Source: Verticillium longisporum (lineage: Eukaryota; Ascomycota; Sordariomycetes; Glomerellales; Plectosphaerellaceae). Taken from it: 64,000 nucleotides of DNA. Of the stretch, positions 12,894-24,376 are shown one piece after another (position 1 is the stretch's first letter; each line of letters starts with the position of its first letter). The stretch covers positions 744,001 through 808,000 of the forward strand of contig JAETXT010000016.1 in NCBI GenBank assembly GCA_019188255.1. Reading direction: 5' to 3'. The position numbers and the translations under genes are program-made. Under the pieces are notes generated by a model. It searched no databases and was not told the DNA's origin. It worked only from the letters and a program-made list of their open reading frames with translations.

Positions 12894-13185
12894 GCAGTGT
12901 CCACATCATGGCTAAAGTGATGCATTCGTCTCGTAGAGGCTCAATAAGGTGCGTAGCTACTCATACATTGGGGGTGGACTTGTTACCCCCCGAGCCAAGA
13001 AACCCCCACCGACTCGGTACGTGATAGCTAACGTGATTCCACAGCAGAGGGAACATTCAACGAACCACGCTGCGGTGTCTTGCTCTCCTAGCGACCCCTC
13101 CTTGATTGCCCATACCCGTGGTTTTTGTATTTGATACCCCTGAATGATCATGTTTTTTTGGCCTGGCCCGGATTGGGTGGCCATT

Positions 13186-15597
13186 TTAACCATGCATCTG
13201 AATCTTGGTCATGCGAGGATCGAGCTTGAAGGCATTCTCACGGCCAGCCGAGCTTCGTAGCGGCACTGTCTTGCCCGTGCCCGTCTTGAGCGGCATCAGT
13301 CTCGTCGAGAGCACTGGCCGCACGTTCTTGTCGAGCGGGAGATGTGCGGCCTTGATAGGCTTATCCCTGTTGTACTTCTTGTCCTTCTTCGCCAGCATGT
13401 CCTCATCCCGAGACACCTGTGCATGGTTGATGTCTTCCCAACCGACCATCTTCAGGATGGACCCCACCATGAACTGGTACCGAAAGTGCCCATTGAAGCC
13501 ACGGCTGACACTGAAGTTTTCGACGCCCTCCACACCCGTCACCGGCTCGAGACCTGCAACACCAGAGTGGGTGTTGGATGTGCGGTAGAGAAATCCGAGA
13601 ACATAGTCGTTTTCGGAAAAGATATTGATCAGCCTACTGCTGACGACGCTCTTCATGGCGCACCAGATACCGGAGTCAGATGGTGCAGGAGCTCCAATGA
13701 TGACCACCGACTCGACAAGTCCGAATTGACGTCTCTCCGCCAGAGCCATGAGACAAGTGTAGATGACGCGGGCACCCAGGCTGTAGCCGACCAACGATAC
13801 GGGTCGGTCGCCCTGAGTCTTGCGTCCGATGCATTCGGCCAGGGCCATACCCGCCTTCTCGCATCGCACCATACCGATGGACCATGGATTGTCGAGGATC
13901 TTGCTGACTCGGACCAGGCCGACTGGCCATTTGCCGTCCTTGAGACATGTCATGACTTGGCAATTGTCAATATCATCATTTCTGAGGCTAGACACGCGGG
14001 AGACTCACCATTGCGTCTGTTCATCTCCTTCTTCACCATTGCCCAAGTGGCACTTTTGATGACCAGTTCAAGCGCAGTGCCCAAGCTCATAAGGTTTTCA
14101 ACCTCGTATCGTAAAGTAAAGCACTCAGCTTGGGGACCAAAGCACTGGAAAGGAACAACAAAGCCATCCTCTTTCGTCAGCCAGCCACTGACACCAATGA
14201 CAAACTTCATACGACGACTTGAAGGAGGAACCAGCTTAGCGTCGCGGTATCCTTCCTCGGATGTGCCATTCAGAGACAACAATGCAAAATCAGCAGAATC
14301 CTTTCCATACTGATCGATCATTTTGCCCGTGTCTCTTCCAGCGTAGATGCCGAACATGTTGCCAACAACAATGCCGTTGTGGGCCACGGAGCCAAGGAGA
14401 CCAGCGGCTGCTGTGTCGCTCAGCTTGATGCCACCCTCGACACAACTAATGCCGGCCGAGGCCAGAGGGGCGGCCAAAGCCCCGGCGGAGCCGATCAGCG
14501 CCGCACCAGCAGCTTTCCATTTGCGAGATTTCTTACTCTCAGTGGTTTTCTGCTGTAGAATTGCGTCAAGATCAACACCGGCCGCGGCTGAGCCTAGACC
14601 CCGAGCAACACGGTTTTCGTCCTCGAACAGAATCTCCATAGAGAGGCCTAGAGACGATGCTAAATGAAGCATCAGAATCCGAGCGAACGCAGAATAAGTT
14701 TCCATCGAGAGCACAAGAAGCATGGTCGCATGAAGCAGAAGCTTGCGCTTGTCCAACGGGAGACCGCTGAGCCACGTATTCAGGGGTGGAAACCGGCGCT
14801 TGAGATAGGGGTCAAGATCATTGACTGGAGGCGTCATTACCTGACCTGCAATTTGTGTCAGTTGCGCCCGCCTCAAGGAAGAGGGGGCATGGCTTCTTTG
14901 CACATGATACCGCTCAGGTCCGCTTGAATAACGTACCAGGGAGCCTCACAACAGGGCGAAGAAAGCCGCCTCGAGTACCGCCACGGAGCGCGGCAGTAGC
15001 AGACCGTGAACCACCACGAGGAGACTCATGATCACCTCGCCCGCCACGCGTTCCGCGTCCTGTGCCACGCCCGCCGCGGTGGCTCATGGCTGGGGTACCA
15101 TCGGAGGAAGGTTTGACAAAAACATCTTCTATGCGCATGTGGAGGTTTGTCTGCCATTTCCTGAATATGGCAAGGAGTTCTTTCTTGAGCTCTTGATGCT
15201 GGGGCTTGCCGGCTTTGGCCTGGACATCGTGTTGGGCGTCTCTCCTGGCCACTTCTGATACCTGATCGGCAGCCGGCACGTGGGCATTGCTATACGACTT
15301 GAGTGCGGTCTGCTGTATCTTCGAATAGCCCGGTACGGAGGACCTGCTGGCATTCTGAGAGGTCGTGCTATTTTCCTTGCCACCAAAGGCTATGTTAGAT
15401 GAGGATCTATGGTCGACCTTGACAGGGATTATGGGTATGAAGGTATTGGCGATCTGGACGTCCATTCTCCTGGTTATTTCTCCTATGAGGGCGATGAGGG
15501 CCAGGTTCTCCTCGTGGGTCAGGAAGCCTGTTAGGTCTGTCTTGGCTCGGCGAGGCGGGAAAGGGCGCCTGCCGCCCCGGGGTGTGTTGTTGACCAT
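13186..15597 (-). CDS. DUF726 alpha/beta-hydrolase, membrane associated (TMCO4/YFL034W-like)
   Basis: Three minus-strand exons, 14937-15597, 14009-14845 and 13186-13955, join in phase to 755 residues. The C-terminal half is a DUF726 hydrolase: the nucleophile elbow GYSLGAR at about residue 557, the preceding strand DRPVSLV, and the following VVIIGAP. Before it is an Ala/Gly-rich hydrophobic segment (AAGAALIGSAGALAAPLAS, about residue 330) that could enter a membrane, as in the family. The N-terminal 220 residues are fungal-specific and contain an RGG-type run (about residues 170-215, RGGRGTGRGTRGGRGD). The family is annotated as a putative lipase/hydrolase with little direct biochemistry. Introns are 91 and 53 nt. 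Its 3' end faces that of the GatC-like gene across 292 bases. Confidence 0.88.
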
Positions 15598-17192
15598 GTC
15601 AATTGTGCTGTTCCTCCGAGCAATTCGATCAATATCTTGGCTCGAAGAACGAGAAGGGGCTCAAGTAGGAAATGCCAACAGTTTGAGTTGGTTCTGATGT
15701 TGACTGGCAGAGAGACAGGACTAGATGGACAGGCACGCTGTTGCAGAGCTTGCAGTGGTACGTCTTGACAGTCTTGGTGTTGAGGTTACTGGAAAGAGCC
15801 AGGTGACTGAGATCCTGACTGTAGGGGTGGCCAAGGCCGAGGCTGCAGTGGTTTCGAGTACTCTTGGGAGGTTTTAAAAGATGAAGGTCATGCGGAAAAG
15901 TGAGGTGGTGGGTGAAGCTGCAGGTACACTTGACCGTGTGCACCTGTTGCTGTTTCTGTTACTGTTTCTGTTACTCGTACTTCTCGTGCTTCCGCGTTGC
16001 GCAAAGGCTCTTTGAGAGGCATCAACCGACCTGAGTCGTCAGGGCGACATGGTCAGGCACACATCGACCAAGCTGTGCAAGATATTGGTCGATGTGGTGG
16101 TAGGGAACCCGGTTGCACTGGGCTGTCAACGGGACCGGCGCTGAGACCTGACGCAGTGAATGGGGACTTCCGTTTGGCTTTGATCTCTTTGAACTGAGGG
16201 AGGCACAACCGGATTCGAAAAGAACCCTCGCAATGGTGGTGAACGCTTAGTCCGTGATCCAAGTCACCACAGGAATTATCACAAGACGAACACCGACAAC
16301 GGCAGGCGTGACGATCAGTGGAAGGAAGTTGGGGTCAAGTCTGTTCGCGCCAGCATTGTTTGTACCTTCCTCACTTCCCGTCCAACAGGCACGTCAGGCA
16401 GGTACTTCATCTAGGGCAGGACTTGACGGGAAGTTGCAACTCGCGAGACACAAGCCCCTTTGATGTCGCCCACAATTTACAGCAACTTCTTCTTCCCCCA
16501 ACCCCAGAAGCTTCCACTTGTGTGACTCCAGCACAGCAGCATGTATACATTCTGTATTTCAGGTTTATCTGATGTCCGATTGTGATTCCTTGGTTTTAAA
16601 TTCCTATTCGTGGACTTTGATTTTGGCAGCCATGGGTTTGCTGGCCTCAGACGGCTCGTCACATTCGCTTATGCACGATCATGGCCCCTGATCTCGTCCC
16701 AGCCGTCTGGTTCGGCAGTAAGTTGAGACTCTTCTTTGTTGATTTTCTTTTGGCACAGTTTCCTAACACGACTGAAATCCTGACATATTCTCCTTCCTGT
16801 TAGGATGGCTGATAGCTGCCTTTCTTGTTGATCATTCTGCTACCGAACTGACATGAAGCTGCAGTTTAGGGGCAGTGTCCTTGTCCGTCCCCCGCATTTT
16901 CCACGTCTCCATGTTCCTGAAGCGCATCCTCTCCTACATCATTCGATGGTTCTGCCACCAAACCAAGCAGCAAAGGAGTCCATGTCATGTCACAAGTCCG
17001 ACTTCATGAATGATTATCACAAAGTGCTTAGTGTAAGGTACGTCAGTGGCAGCAACGTGGCTGCTAATGGCATGCCTGCTTTTGGAAGATGAGGCAGCTG
17101 GTATCTCCAAGCACATATTGCAACAGCCATGCTGACCATGTCACCAGCATACGTGCATCGCCCTCGCAGACCTATTGTCCAGTTCGGCATCC
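15598..17192. other. intergenic, no gene seen
   Basis: The 1.6 kb between the start of the DUF726 gene and the stop codon of polymerase iota holds no supportable coding frame. The left part should include the DUF726 promoter and leader. A short CTGTTA tandem is visible at about 15950-15975. Confidence 0.55.
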
Positions 17193-19057
17193 TTAATCTT
17201 CCATCTCATGATAACGAGCATGTGCTGAAGCCGCAAATGGAGGTATCCTGTGCCCACAGTGCTGGCATCGCTCTGCGTCGCCATGCTCCCAAGATGCTTC
17301 TCCGTCTGTGTGGTCTTCCTCGCTATCGTTCACTAGCTCCTGGGTCAACTCCTCATCCACGCGATCCTCGATCTCGTCCTCTATTATGGTCGTGTCAAGC
17401 TTCCACTGACGCAATACGTCGTCCTGCTTCCGGAACATGGCCGAAATATCCCTCCCTACGCCCGAGCCCGTTTCACTGCCACTCTCCACCATGTTGGCAA
17501 CGCAAATATTGATCAATTGGAGGTTCCACTTGAAGCACTTTTCAGGGTGGAACTTCAAGAGCATGGGAAAAAGCGTCTCCGTCGCCAGCCGCTCTGCGAT
17601 GGACTCGATAGGGAGTTGTAGGTTGAAGACAAAGTTGGGCATGGGCTGGGACTTGGACGACCGGCTGAAGTTCCAATCTTCCCTCTCACCCTCGGCAGGC
17701 CACAGACGGATTGACAGGCGAAGCGTCCTGGGATGTGCCATCCATCTCTGGCTTTGGCCTTGAAGGGTGTTTTGGTCCACAGTAGAACTCTGTGTCAATG
17801 CGTCATTCACCGTCGTAAGATCAACCCGCATCCTCCTCAGCAACGATATCGCGAGCTTTTTTAGCTCCTCCTCAATCTGGACTAACGAATCCAACTGCCT
17901 GTACGTATCCTCGATGCTGATCTGGGAAGGCACGTCTCTGGCATCTTGAACCTCGGTGTAATCGACACCATGAAGCAGGTTCCAGATGCGAACGCCGATA
18001 TCCTGCTCCGATCCCGGACCACTGAGTAGCGTCTCGAGTGTCTCGGGGTAAATCTCCGGGTGAAGACGAACTTGTTGCGCTGACAGTGCAGACTCGGTCT
18101 CGTATGAGTCGATCTCTTTGTGAACACTCAGTAGCCTCTTCTCCAAGAGCTGAGTTGTCTTGCCGCCTATGCCGGGAATCTTTCGTATCGTATATGAGTC
18201 CATGAAATCCACTGCAGAGCCGTTCTCCAGGGCCAACAGCGTCGTCTGATCCCGCGGTTTCTTCTTGCTCCCTACGAGCTTGCTCAGCAGCTTGTTCGTA
18301 GCTACACCACAAGCAGAGGTGAAGCCGAATTTCTCTTCAATATTAGTGCGTAGGTACCAGGCCAAGTGTGAGCCCAGAAGGAGCCGCACATAGGCCTGGT
18401 TTTCGAGCTGCTGCTGGCCAGCAGGAGGGGGGGTGCCGTGAACGCGGCCCGCCATTTTGGTCAAGTCACAGGGGAGACCTTTCTCTGGGTCTGTCTTTGA
18501 AAGGCAGAAAAAGCTGTCAGCCAAAGTCAGCTTGTTGAGGCACGACATGTTGTAGTTGATCATGTCCGTCACGTCTGTTGCCTTGTCAGCGTCACACTCA
18601 TGGCCGCTCTCCCTTGGCCCTCACATACCCATAAAGACCTCGTCCAGTCCCAGCCGTTCGACCTTACCGCTCCATGAATGGCCCCTGAGGAACGCATAGA
18701 TCACTTTGCTCACATCCCGAAATGGCGTCAGATCCTCGCCCTCGACGACGACTAGATCGGGACAGACCTTGCGAGCGGCGGAGATGCGCATGAGTTTCCG
18801 CACGCCGCGCGCGCGAGCGACATAGTTGCAGGTGGCGAGGATCGATTTTTGCTTCACGCCGAGGGGCAGGGATTTCAGGGCTGGATTCTGGGATTCGAGA
18901 ACGGACGCGTAGAAGCAGTCATAATCCTAGGGGTGGGTGGGTCAGGGTTTCGAATGGCAGAGGCGTGCGTGATGGAAAATATGGGTGGTTGGCATACAAA
19001 ATGAAGGATGATTCTGTCATCTTTGCGTTTTGGGGGTCTCTTCTTCGGAAAGTCCAT
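17193..19057 (-). CDS. Y-family DNA polymerase iota, translesion synthesis
   Basis: Three minus-strand exons, 18998-19057, 18629-18926 and 17193-18574, give 579 residues. The short first exon ends in IILHF and splices to DYDCFYASV, the first Mg-binding aspartate motif. The second exon carries CNYVARARGVRKL, an Arg-rich fingers element, and ERLGLDEVFM, the catalytic Asp-Glu motif completed by DVTDM in exon 3. Exon 3 adds the helix-hairpin-helix (IRKIPGIGGKTTQLLE), the little finger (HPRTLRLSIRLWP) and a C-terminal C2H2-like finger (CQHC...HARYH) resembling the UBZ of polymerase eta. The enzyme inserts bases opposite DNA lesions in the nucleus. The family distinction iota versus eta rests on the LGLDEVFMD form and is fairly secure. 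Confidence 0.9.
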
Positions 19058-19704
19058 ATCGATGGACTCTCCTGTGATGGAGGGAGTTGAATGGAGTGTG
19101 AAGTGTGAGTCGAGTTGGGTTCGAGGTCCACTGACGAGCTACTACAGTGCACATGTGTTGCCGGCTCACGCCACGCGGTTAGGGAGCTGGCAATTCGCTG
19201 GCACACGTGGTGATCGCGGCCACTCTTCACATCACACCAACACGTATGAGCGAGGCCCAAAGGCGACCGCAAACCGCAAAATTTACACACAAGCATATGC
19301 ACTATGGTTACAAGATCAAAGAGTTGCCCTTTAGGTAGCCAGCAAACTTAGATTGAGGACCTAGGACAAAAGCCACCAGCCAAGAGTCATGGAGCGCGAC
19401 TGCTGCCTGGATACACACCAATCCTGGCCAGATCCTGGCCGATGACTCTATCCACAGGGCTGATGCAACGAGACCTGCAATGACCAGGGGATTGAAAGGC
19501 ATCTCAGCCTGCGGAAGGCAGGGGAGTGGAAATGTGTACCCCGCATGAGCTTTTGTTGGCGCTCATTCTCTCGCGAGTCCCTGTTGTTGAACGAAGGCTG
19601 CCCAGTACCTATGTAAGTGGACAGCCCAGACACCAAGCTTTCAGATTCACCACCTGTTCCACATGCCTCACATTCAGGTCATAATCTAAAACCGAGCAGC
19701 CATC
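19058..19704. other. divergent intergenic region
   Basis: This lies between the starts of polymerase iota and the 2OG-like gene; it should hold both promoters. No coding frame was accepted. Confidence 0.55.
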
Positions 19705-20448
19705 ATGAAGTTTGACCTACACAACGGCAGTGCTGCGACTGCGCAACACACCATCCGGCCAGAGCCGCTTGCTCTTTTCTCTCCTGAGCCTCTTCCATCC
19801 GGCCTCATCACACGGATCGATAACGACAGCGATACTGGGTTCTATGGCCCACTCGATGTGTCCTCACTTGCGACGCGGGCGGCGTCAGCCATCGCCAACA
19901 ACTCAGATGCCGATGAAAGCCTTCTTCGGGAGACCATACTCAAGTTTCTGACGCTCGCTCAAGACGATAGCATGCCTGAAGCTACACACTCCTGCGGGCT
20001 TTGCATCCGCATGACGCTCCCTACACCTGTCTGGACCATTCCCAGATGGCACATGGACGGGCGCATGCTCGACTGCAGCTGTCCCTCGCCCCAACTTCCA
20101 CATTCAAAGTATGCCTTCACGATCCTCGGTCCATCAACGAGGGCCATGGTTACGAATCCTGCCGTACACGCCGCTCTCATGATGCCCTTGTCAACGGGTC
20201 AATGTGCAGACCTGAACGAACCCAACGCTGAGCTCGCAGCAATTTTGGCGAAATACCAAGAAGCCACTGTCGAACCGGGCCAGATTATCCGCTTCAGCTG
20301 GGGCCAGCCCGATTCGCCCGTACACTCGGAGCCGGATTCGAGCTCCTCGATGCGCGTCTTCATCAGCATCCTATTAGGAAGAGAGGCAGAGTTGCGGGAC
20401 ATGTGCGACTTTAGAGGGCAAGAGTACGGAGTATGGTATAACAACTAG
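19705..20448 (+). CDS. uncharacterised fungal protein, putative 2-oxoglutarate/Fe(II)-oxygenase-like fold
   Basis: A single exon gives 247 residues. I do not recognise a named family. The sequence shows His116-x-Asp118 in the segment WTIPRWHMDGRML, followed by a strand KYAFTILGPSTRAM, then His207 in SPVHSEP and Arg217 ten residues later in RVFIS. The HxD...H...(10)R spacing is that of Fe(II)/2-oxoglutarate oxygenases, where the three first residues hold iron and the Arg binds the cosubstrate. This is an inference from spacing; no substrate can be suggested. The stop codon lies 40 bases from that of the convergent FAD monooxygenase gene, so the two transcripts almost certainly overlap at their 3' ends. 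Confidence 0.75.
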   Translation: MKFDLHNGSAATAQHTIRPEPLALFSPEPLPSGLITRIDNDSDTGFYGPLDVSSLATRAASAIANNSDADESLLRETILKFLTLAQDDSMPEATHSCGLCIRMTLPTPVWTIPRWHMDGRMLDCSCPSPQLPHSKYAFTILGPSTRAMVTNPAVHAALMMPLSTGQCADLNEPNAELAAILAKYQEATVEPGQIIRFSWGQPDSPVHSEPDSSSSMRVFISILLGREAELRDMCDFRGQEYGVWYNN

Positions 20449-20488
20449 GCCATGGGAGGGGGGACTCTCACTCATCGCAAGGCAACCT

Positions 20489-21849
20489 CTACAACCTTGA
20501 AGTCTCGCGCTGCGTCTCCGCCGCCACAGCCTGCAAGAAAGCCCGTTCCACATCATGCTCGTGAATCCATACCAGGTCCCTGCGGCTCTGCATCCTCGTC
20601 CGCAGCTCCGCGTCCGTCTCTTTCTTGTCTATCAGGCTGACGAGGGCCCCGTTCCGCTGCTGGACCGTCCTCTGCACTCGGTCAGTGTGTTCCTTCCGCG
20701 TCCGCTCGTACAGGCTCAGAGCGCGGGCCACGTCGTCGTCGGACACGGGCTGGCAGATTCGCTGCGTCTCCGGGAAAACGTGTAGGACGGCCTGCGCAAA
20801 CGCCCATGCGTCATCGATCGCCAGACTCCCGCCTGCCGCGAAGGCTCTGCCATGCGCGTGTGCCGCGTCGCCTACCAGAGAAACCCGGCCGCCCCCCAAG
20901 ACCCACGAGTCCAGCTCCTTGGCCGCCGTGTTAGGGTAGATCTGGGTGTATGGCGTCGCATCGATGACCGCGCGTGCGAGGGGGCTCCAGTCTTTGTACA
21001 GGTCGCGCAATGTGTCTACGCTGCCGTCCGAGTTCCACACCGAGTCCTTGTACGGCGCATCAGGTGCCTCCGGATCGCTCTGCTGGGAGCCAACGATGGT
21101 GAAGAGGTCCTGGGCCAGGGGCGACAAGAAGAGGGAGCGATCAGGACCCCAGATGTGGACTGCCTCGTCGGGCAGGTCTGAGATGTGTTGCACGTGCGAG
21201 CGTGGAAAGACGGAGCGGAAGGTGAGGTAGCCTGTCCATTTTGCGGCCGACGTTGGCACAAATGCCTGACGGATAGGGGAGTGGATTCCGTCTGCGCCGA
21301 GGAGGATGTCTGTCGCAATGCTGGTACCGTCTGTGAATGTAACAATGAGGCCTTGAGAAGAGCTGTCGCGCGATACCGAGTGAAAGGCCTTGCTGAGATG
21401 AAGACGTCCCGGTTCTATGTGGTTCAGTAGCGCTCGCTGGAGGTGAGGGCGATAGAAGCGGGCTGTTCTGTGTCTGTGTTCGACCTTTCCAACATGATGG
21501 TCGGCAGACACAGTTTCATTTGTTTGGTAATGCCTTTGTGAGATCAGCATGATGCGCCATACCTTCAAATTCTTGGCTCAGGGGGGGCCACCTACTGATA
21601 GATCATGGGGCGGCCCGACTTGTTGCGGAACGCAATAGAATCATCGAGTACGTCGCTGACCCCGAGCCTCTCCAACGTCTTCAGACCATTTGGTCCAAGT
21701 GCGATGGTAGCTCCAATCTCACGCAGCTCCGTCGCACGCTCATAGACGTGCACGTCAATGTTGGCATGTTTCTGCAGCGCAATGGCAGCCGTGAGACCGG
21801 CAATGCCTGCGCCGACGACGGCGATTCGGAGCTGTGCCTGGTCTGTCAT
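20489..21849 (-). CDS. FAD-dependent monooxygenase, salicylate-hydroxylase-like
   Basis: Two minus-strand exons, 21596-21849 and 20489-21533, give 432 residues; the intron (62 nt, donor GTAGGT) joins GRPMIY to the segment preceding ARFYR. Group A flavoprotein monooxygenase motifs are in order: the Rossmann GAGIAGL (about residues 13-19), the DG motif GADGIHSPIR (about 164-173) and the GD motif VSLVGDAAHA (about 302-311) followed by GRAFAAGGSLAIDDA. The family hydroxylates aromatic or heteroaromatic acids with NAD(P)H and O2. The divergent neighbour is a DAL5-type acid permease, suggesting uptake followed by oxidation of a small aromatic compound. The substrate is unknown; salicylate is only the best-known family example. 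Confidence 0.9.
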
Positions 21850-22642
21850 GCTTTCATGCTTTCATACATTCGTGTGTCTGTATGTCAGCTACATGGATGT
21901 CAATGAAAGCATGCATCGTCCATCTATATCACATTGAACTCGTGGTGTTACAGCGAGGATTCTCCGACCTTGCCATGACGTGATTGTCTCCATTATCGTC
22001 GCGATCCGTCCCAACCACGAGGTTGTCGGCGCCACACGTCGGATCACCCCCGACTCCCTGACCAAAGTCCGTTGAAAGATAAACGTCGGCCGAAGTTCCG
22101 ACTTGGCGGCTGCCGGTCCTGAGTCGAGCGAGTCGACCAGAGGCAAGGTAGGATGCAGTACAGCAGCACGTCAACTCCGGAAGCCCAATAAGGGGGTATG
22201 AAACTGGCATCTGGTTCGGCCAAGGGCCAATGACATGTCGAAGTGACCGGAGCGTGCTTCAAAACAGTCCATATGTCGGATCTGCGAGTCCACGGCACCC
22301 ACTCAATGGTCCCCCAAACTATCGAGCTTCCGGGAACGAGCTATTATGTATCATACCCACCGAGATCCCAGGAGACGGAGGCGAGTCGTCGGATATCGCA
22401 GAATGAGCCCAGAAAAAAGGTCCATTCATCCATGACGACAGGCCGATCGGGGCGCACGCAATACAGAATCTTCAATTCCAGAGCGGCAGTTATGTGAAGC
22501 AGGAATCATGTACGAAGCATGGGCGATCGCTCTGTATCCGTCTGGTCTTAAGCCCACCCTGACCCGGCCGATCTCACCTTTGTCTTGTTCAGTGCATCAA
22601 TATTCCGACAGACAAAGTAGCCTTGCTCCCACAATCGACGAG
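21850..22642. promoter_or_regulatory. divergent promoter between FAD monooxygenase and permease
   Basis: These 793 bases lie between outward-facing start codons, so the two genes could be co-regulated. A GATA-type hexamer AGATAA is present near 22076, which is of interest because fungal DAL5-family permeases are often nitrogen-regulated, but a single site has little weight. An upstream in-frame ATG at 22508 exists before the permease start. Confidence 0.5.
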
Positions 22643-24376
22643 ATGATCGAGTCGACAGTGCCGAGGAAACAGTGGTGGAAGATCCAGTGGTACTCCGATG
22701 ATGATACCCCTGAAGAGCGCAAGTTCATCATCAAGCTGGACCTGCTGGTCGTCCCCTATGCGGTCCTAGCTTATTGGGTCAAGTACATTGACCAGGCCAA
22801 CCTGAGTGAGTGCATCCTATACTCGAGTCTAGAGAGTACGACTTGCTTACGCGCCGTCGACAGACAATGCCTACGTCGCCGGCATGAAAGAGGATCTTGG
22901 TTTCTTTGGAAACGAGATTGTGCAGCTGCAGACCATGTATACTGTGGGAGCAGTTGTCGGCATGATCCCCTTTATGTTCCTGTTCACTTACATCCCGATG
23001 GACTGGACCATCCCTGCCATGGATATCATGTGGGGTGTTTTCACCCTGCTGCAATACCGGGCAACGTCGTTCGGAGAGATGGTCGCGTATAGGTTTTTCG
23101 TCGGATTCTTCGAGGTAGGCTGAAGGTCGCTTGTGTTCTCGCTGCAGTGTCAGACTGACAAAGCCGCAAACAGGCGGCATTCTTCCCAGCCATGCATTAT
23201 GTCTTTGGTAGGTTCTCATGATCGTAACTGGCGCCGCCAAATCACTAACACCATCTGCAGGATCCTGGTACCGTGGCCACGAAACTGCCCGTCGTGGAGG
23301 ACTGTTCTACACAGGTCTCAACCTGGGCACGTTGACCGCGGGATTAGTGGCCGCAGGAGCATCGGCACGCCTGGAAGGTGTCAACGGCCTCGCCGGCTGG
23401 CGATGGATGTACATCATCTGCGCGCTGATTACCTTTCCGGTCGGGATACTCGGCTACTTTCTCCTCCCAGGCACGATCGACCAGCCCAACCGATGGGTTC
23501 TCAACGACAAGGACATTGAAGTCGCTAAGAAGAGGCTCGAGAGGGCCGGCCACGTCACGCACGGCACCTTCAAACTCGGACACCTAAAGAAGATCTTCCT
23601 CAGCCCCCAGTTCTGGACCGTCATCCTGGTCGACGTTCTCTTCTGGAACGCGGGCATCCACAAGAGTACGGGAAGCTTCCTGCTCTGGATCAAGAGTCTG
23701 CAGAGGTACTCGCCCGCCAAGATCAACGAGCTCGGCACGATCGCCCCAGCGCTGGGTATCCTGTACAACCTCGTGGCGTGCTTCGCATCCGACCTGATTC
23801 TCGGGCCGGCGTGGGCCATCACCTTTGCTTCAGGATTCAACGTTGTCGGGCTGATCATCTTGGTGGTCTGGAAAGTCCCCGAGGCGGCGCTGTGGTTCGC
23901 CTTTTCGACCATGTACTGGTCAAACGCCCTGTCGAGCGTCTTCCACGGCTGGGTGAACACCCTGCTACGCGACTCGCCGGAGGAGAGATCCTTTACGCTG
24001 GTCATGATCACCATCATTGCGCAGTCATCGACGGCGTGGACGCCGCTCCTGACGTTCCCGACGGTAGAGGCACCGCGATACCCTAAGGGATTCGGTTTCT
24101 GTCTCGGATGTGCGCTTGCGCTGATCGCTTCGACGCATGTGCTCAACATTTACATCAAGCGCAAAAGGTAAGCGGAATCCCCAGTCCTGCATCTGCTGAG
24201 ATCGACGTCCCTTTCCTGACCGTGCTTCGTACAGTGCCGGCAAGGATCTTGCTGCGACTGAAGAGACTGCTGTGCAGAGCGACACGTCGTCGACGGATGG
24301 CGGAAACGATGCCAAGGTCACTCAGGGGCCTGATTCGAAGGTCAACGCTCGGCTCAACGAATCGTCATCAGGGTGA
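22643..24376 (+). CDS. MFS transporter, allantoate/pantothenate (DAL5-type) permease
   Basis: Five exons, 22643-22805, 22864-23114, 23174-23207, 23261-24167 and 24235-24376, give 498 residues; one exon is only 34 nt. The sequence has the anion:cation symporter hallmarks: EERKFIIKLDLLVVPY before the first membrane helix, YIDQANLNNAYVAGMKEDL, the second half after a loop with QPNRWVLNDKDIEVAKKRL, and a hydrophilic Ser/Asp-rich tail. The family moves small organic acids such as allantoate, pantothenate, nicotinate or related compounds across the plasma membrane with protons. The start at 22643 gives the usual short cytosolic N-terminus; the in-frame ATG at 22508 would add 45 residues. It is divergent from the FAD monooxygenase. 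The substrate is unknown. Confidence 0.9.

Noticed and set aside
19110..19140. tRNA B-box-like GGTTCGA
   Set aside because: No matching A box, no foldable cloverleaf around it.
22508..22642. Upstream in-frame start for the permease
   Set aside because: The added 45 residues look like leader sequence; the ATG at 22643 gives the usual short hydrophilic N-terminus of the family.
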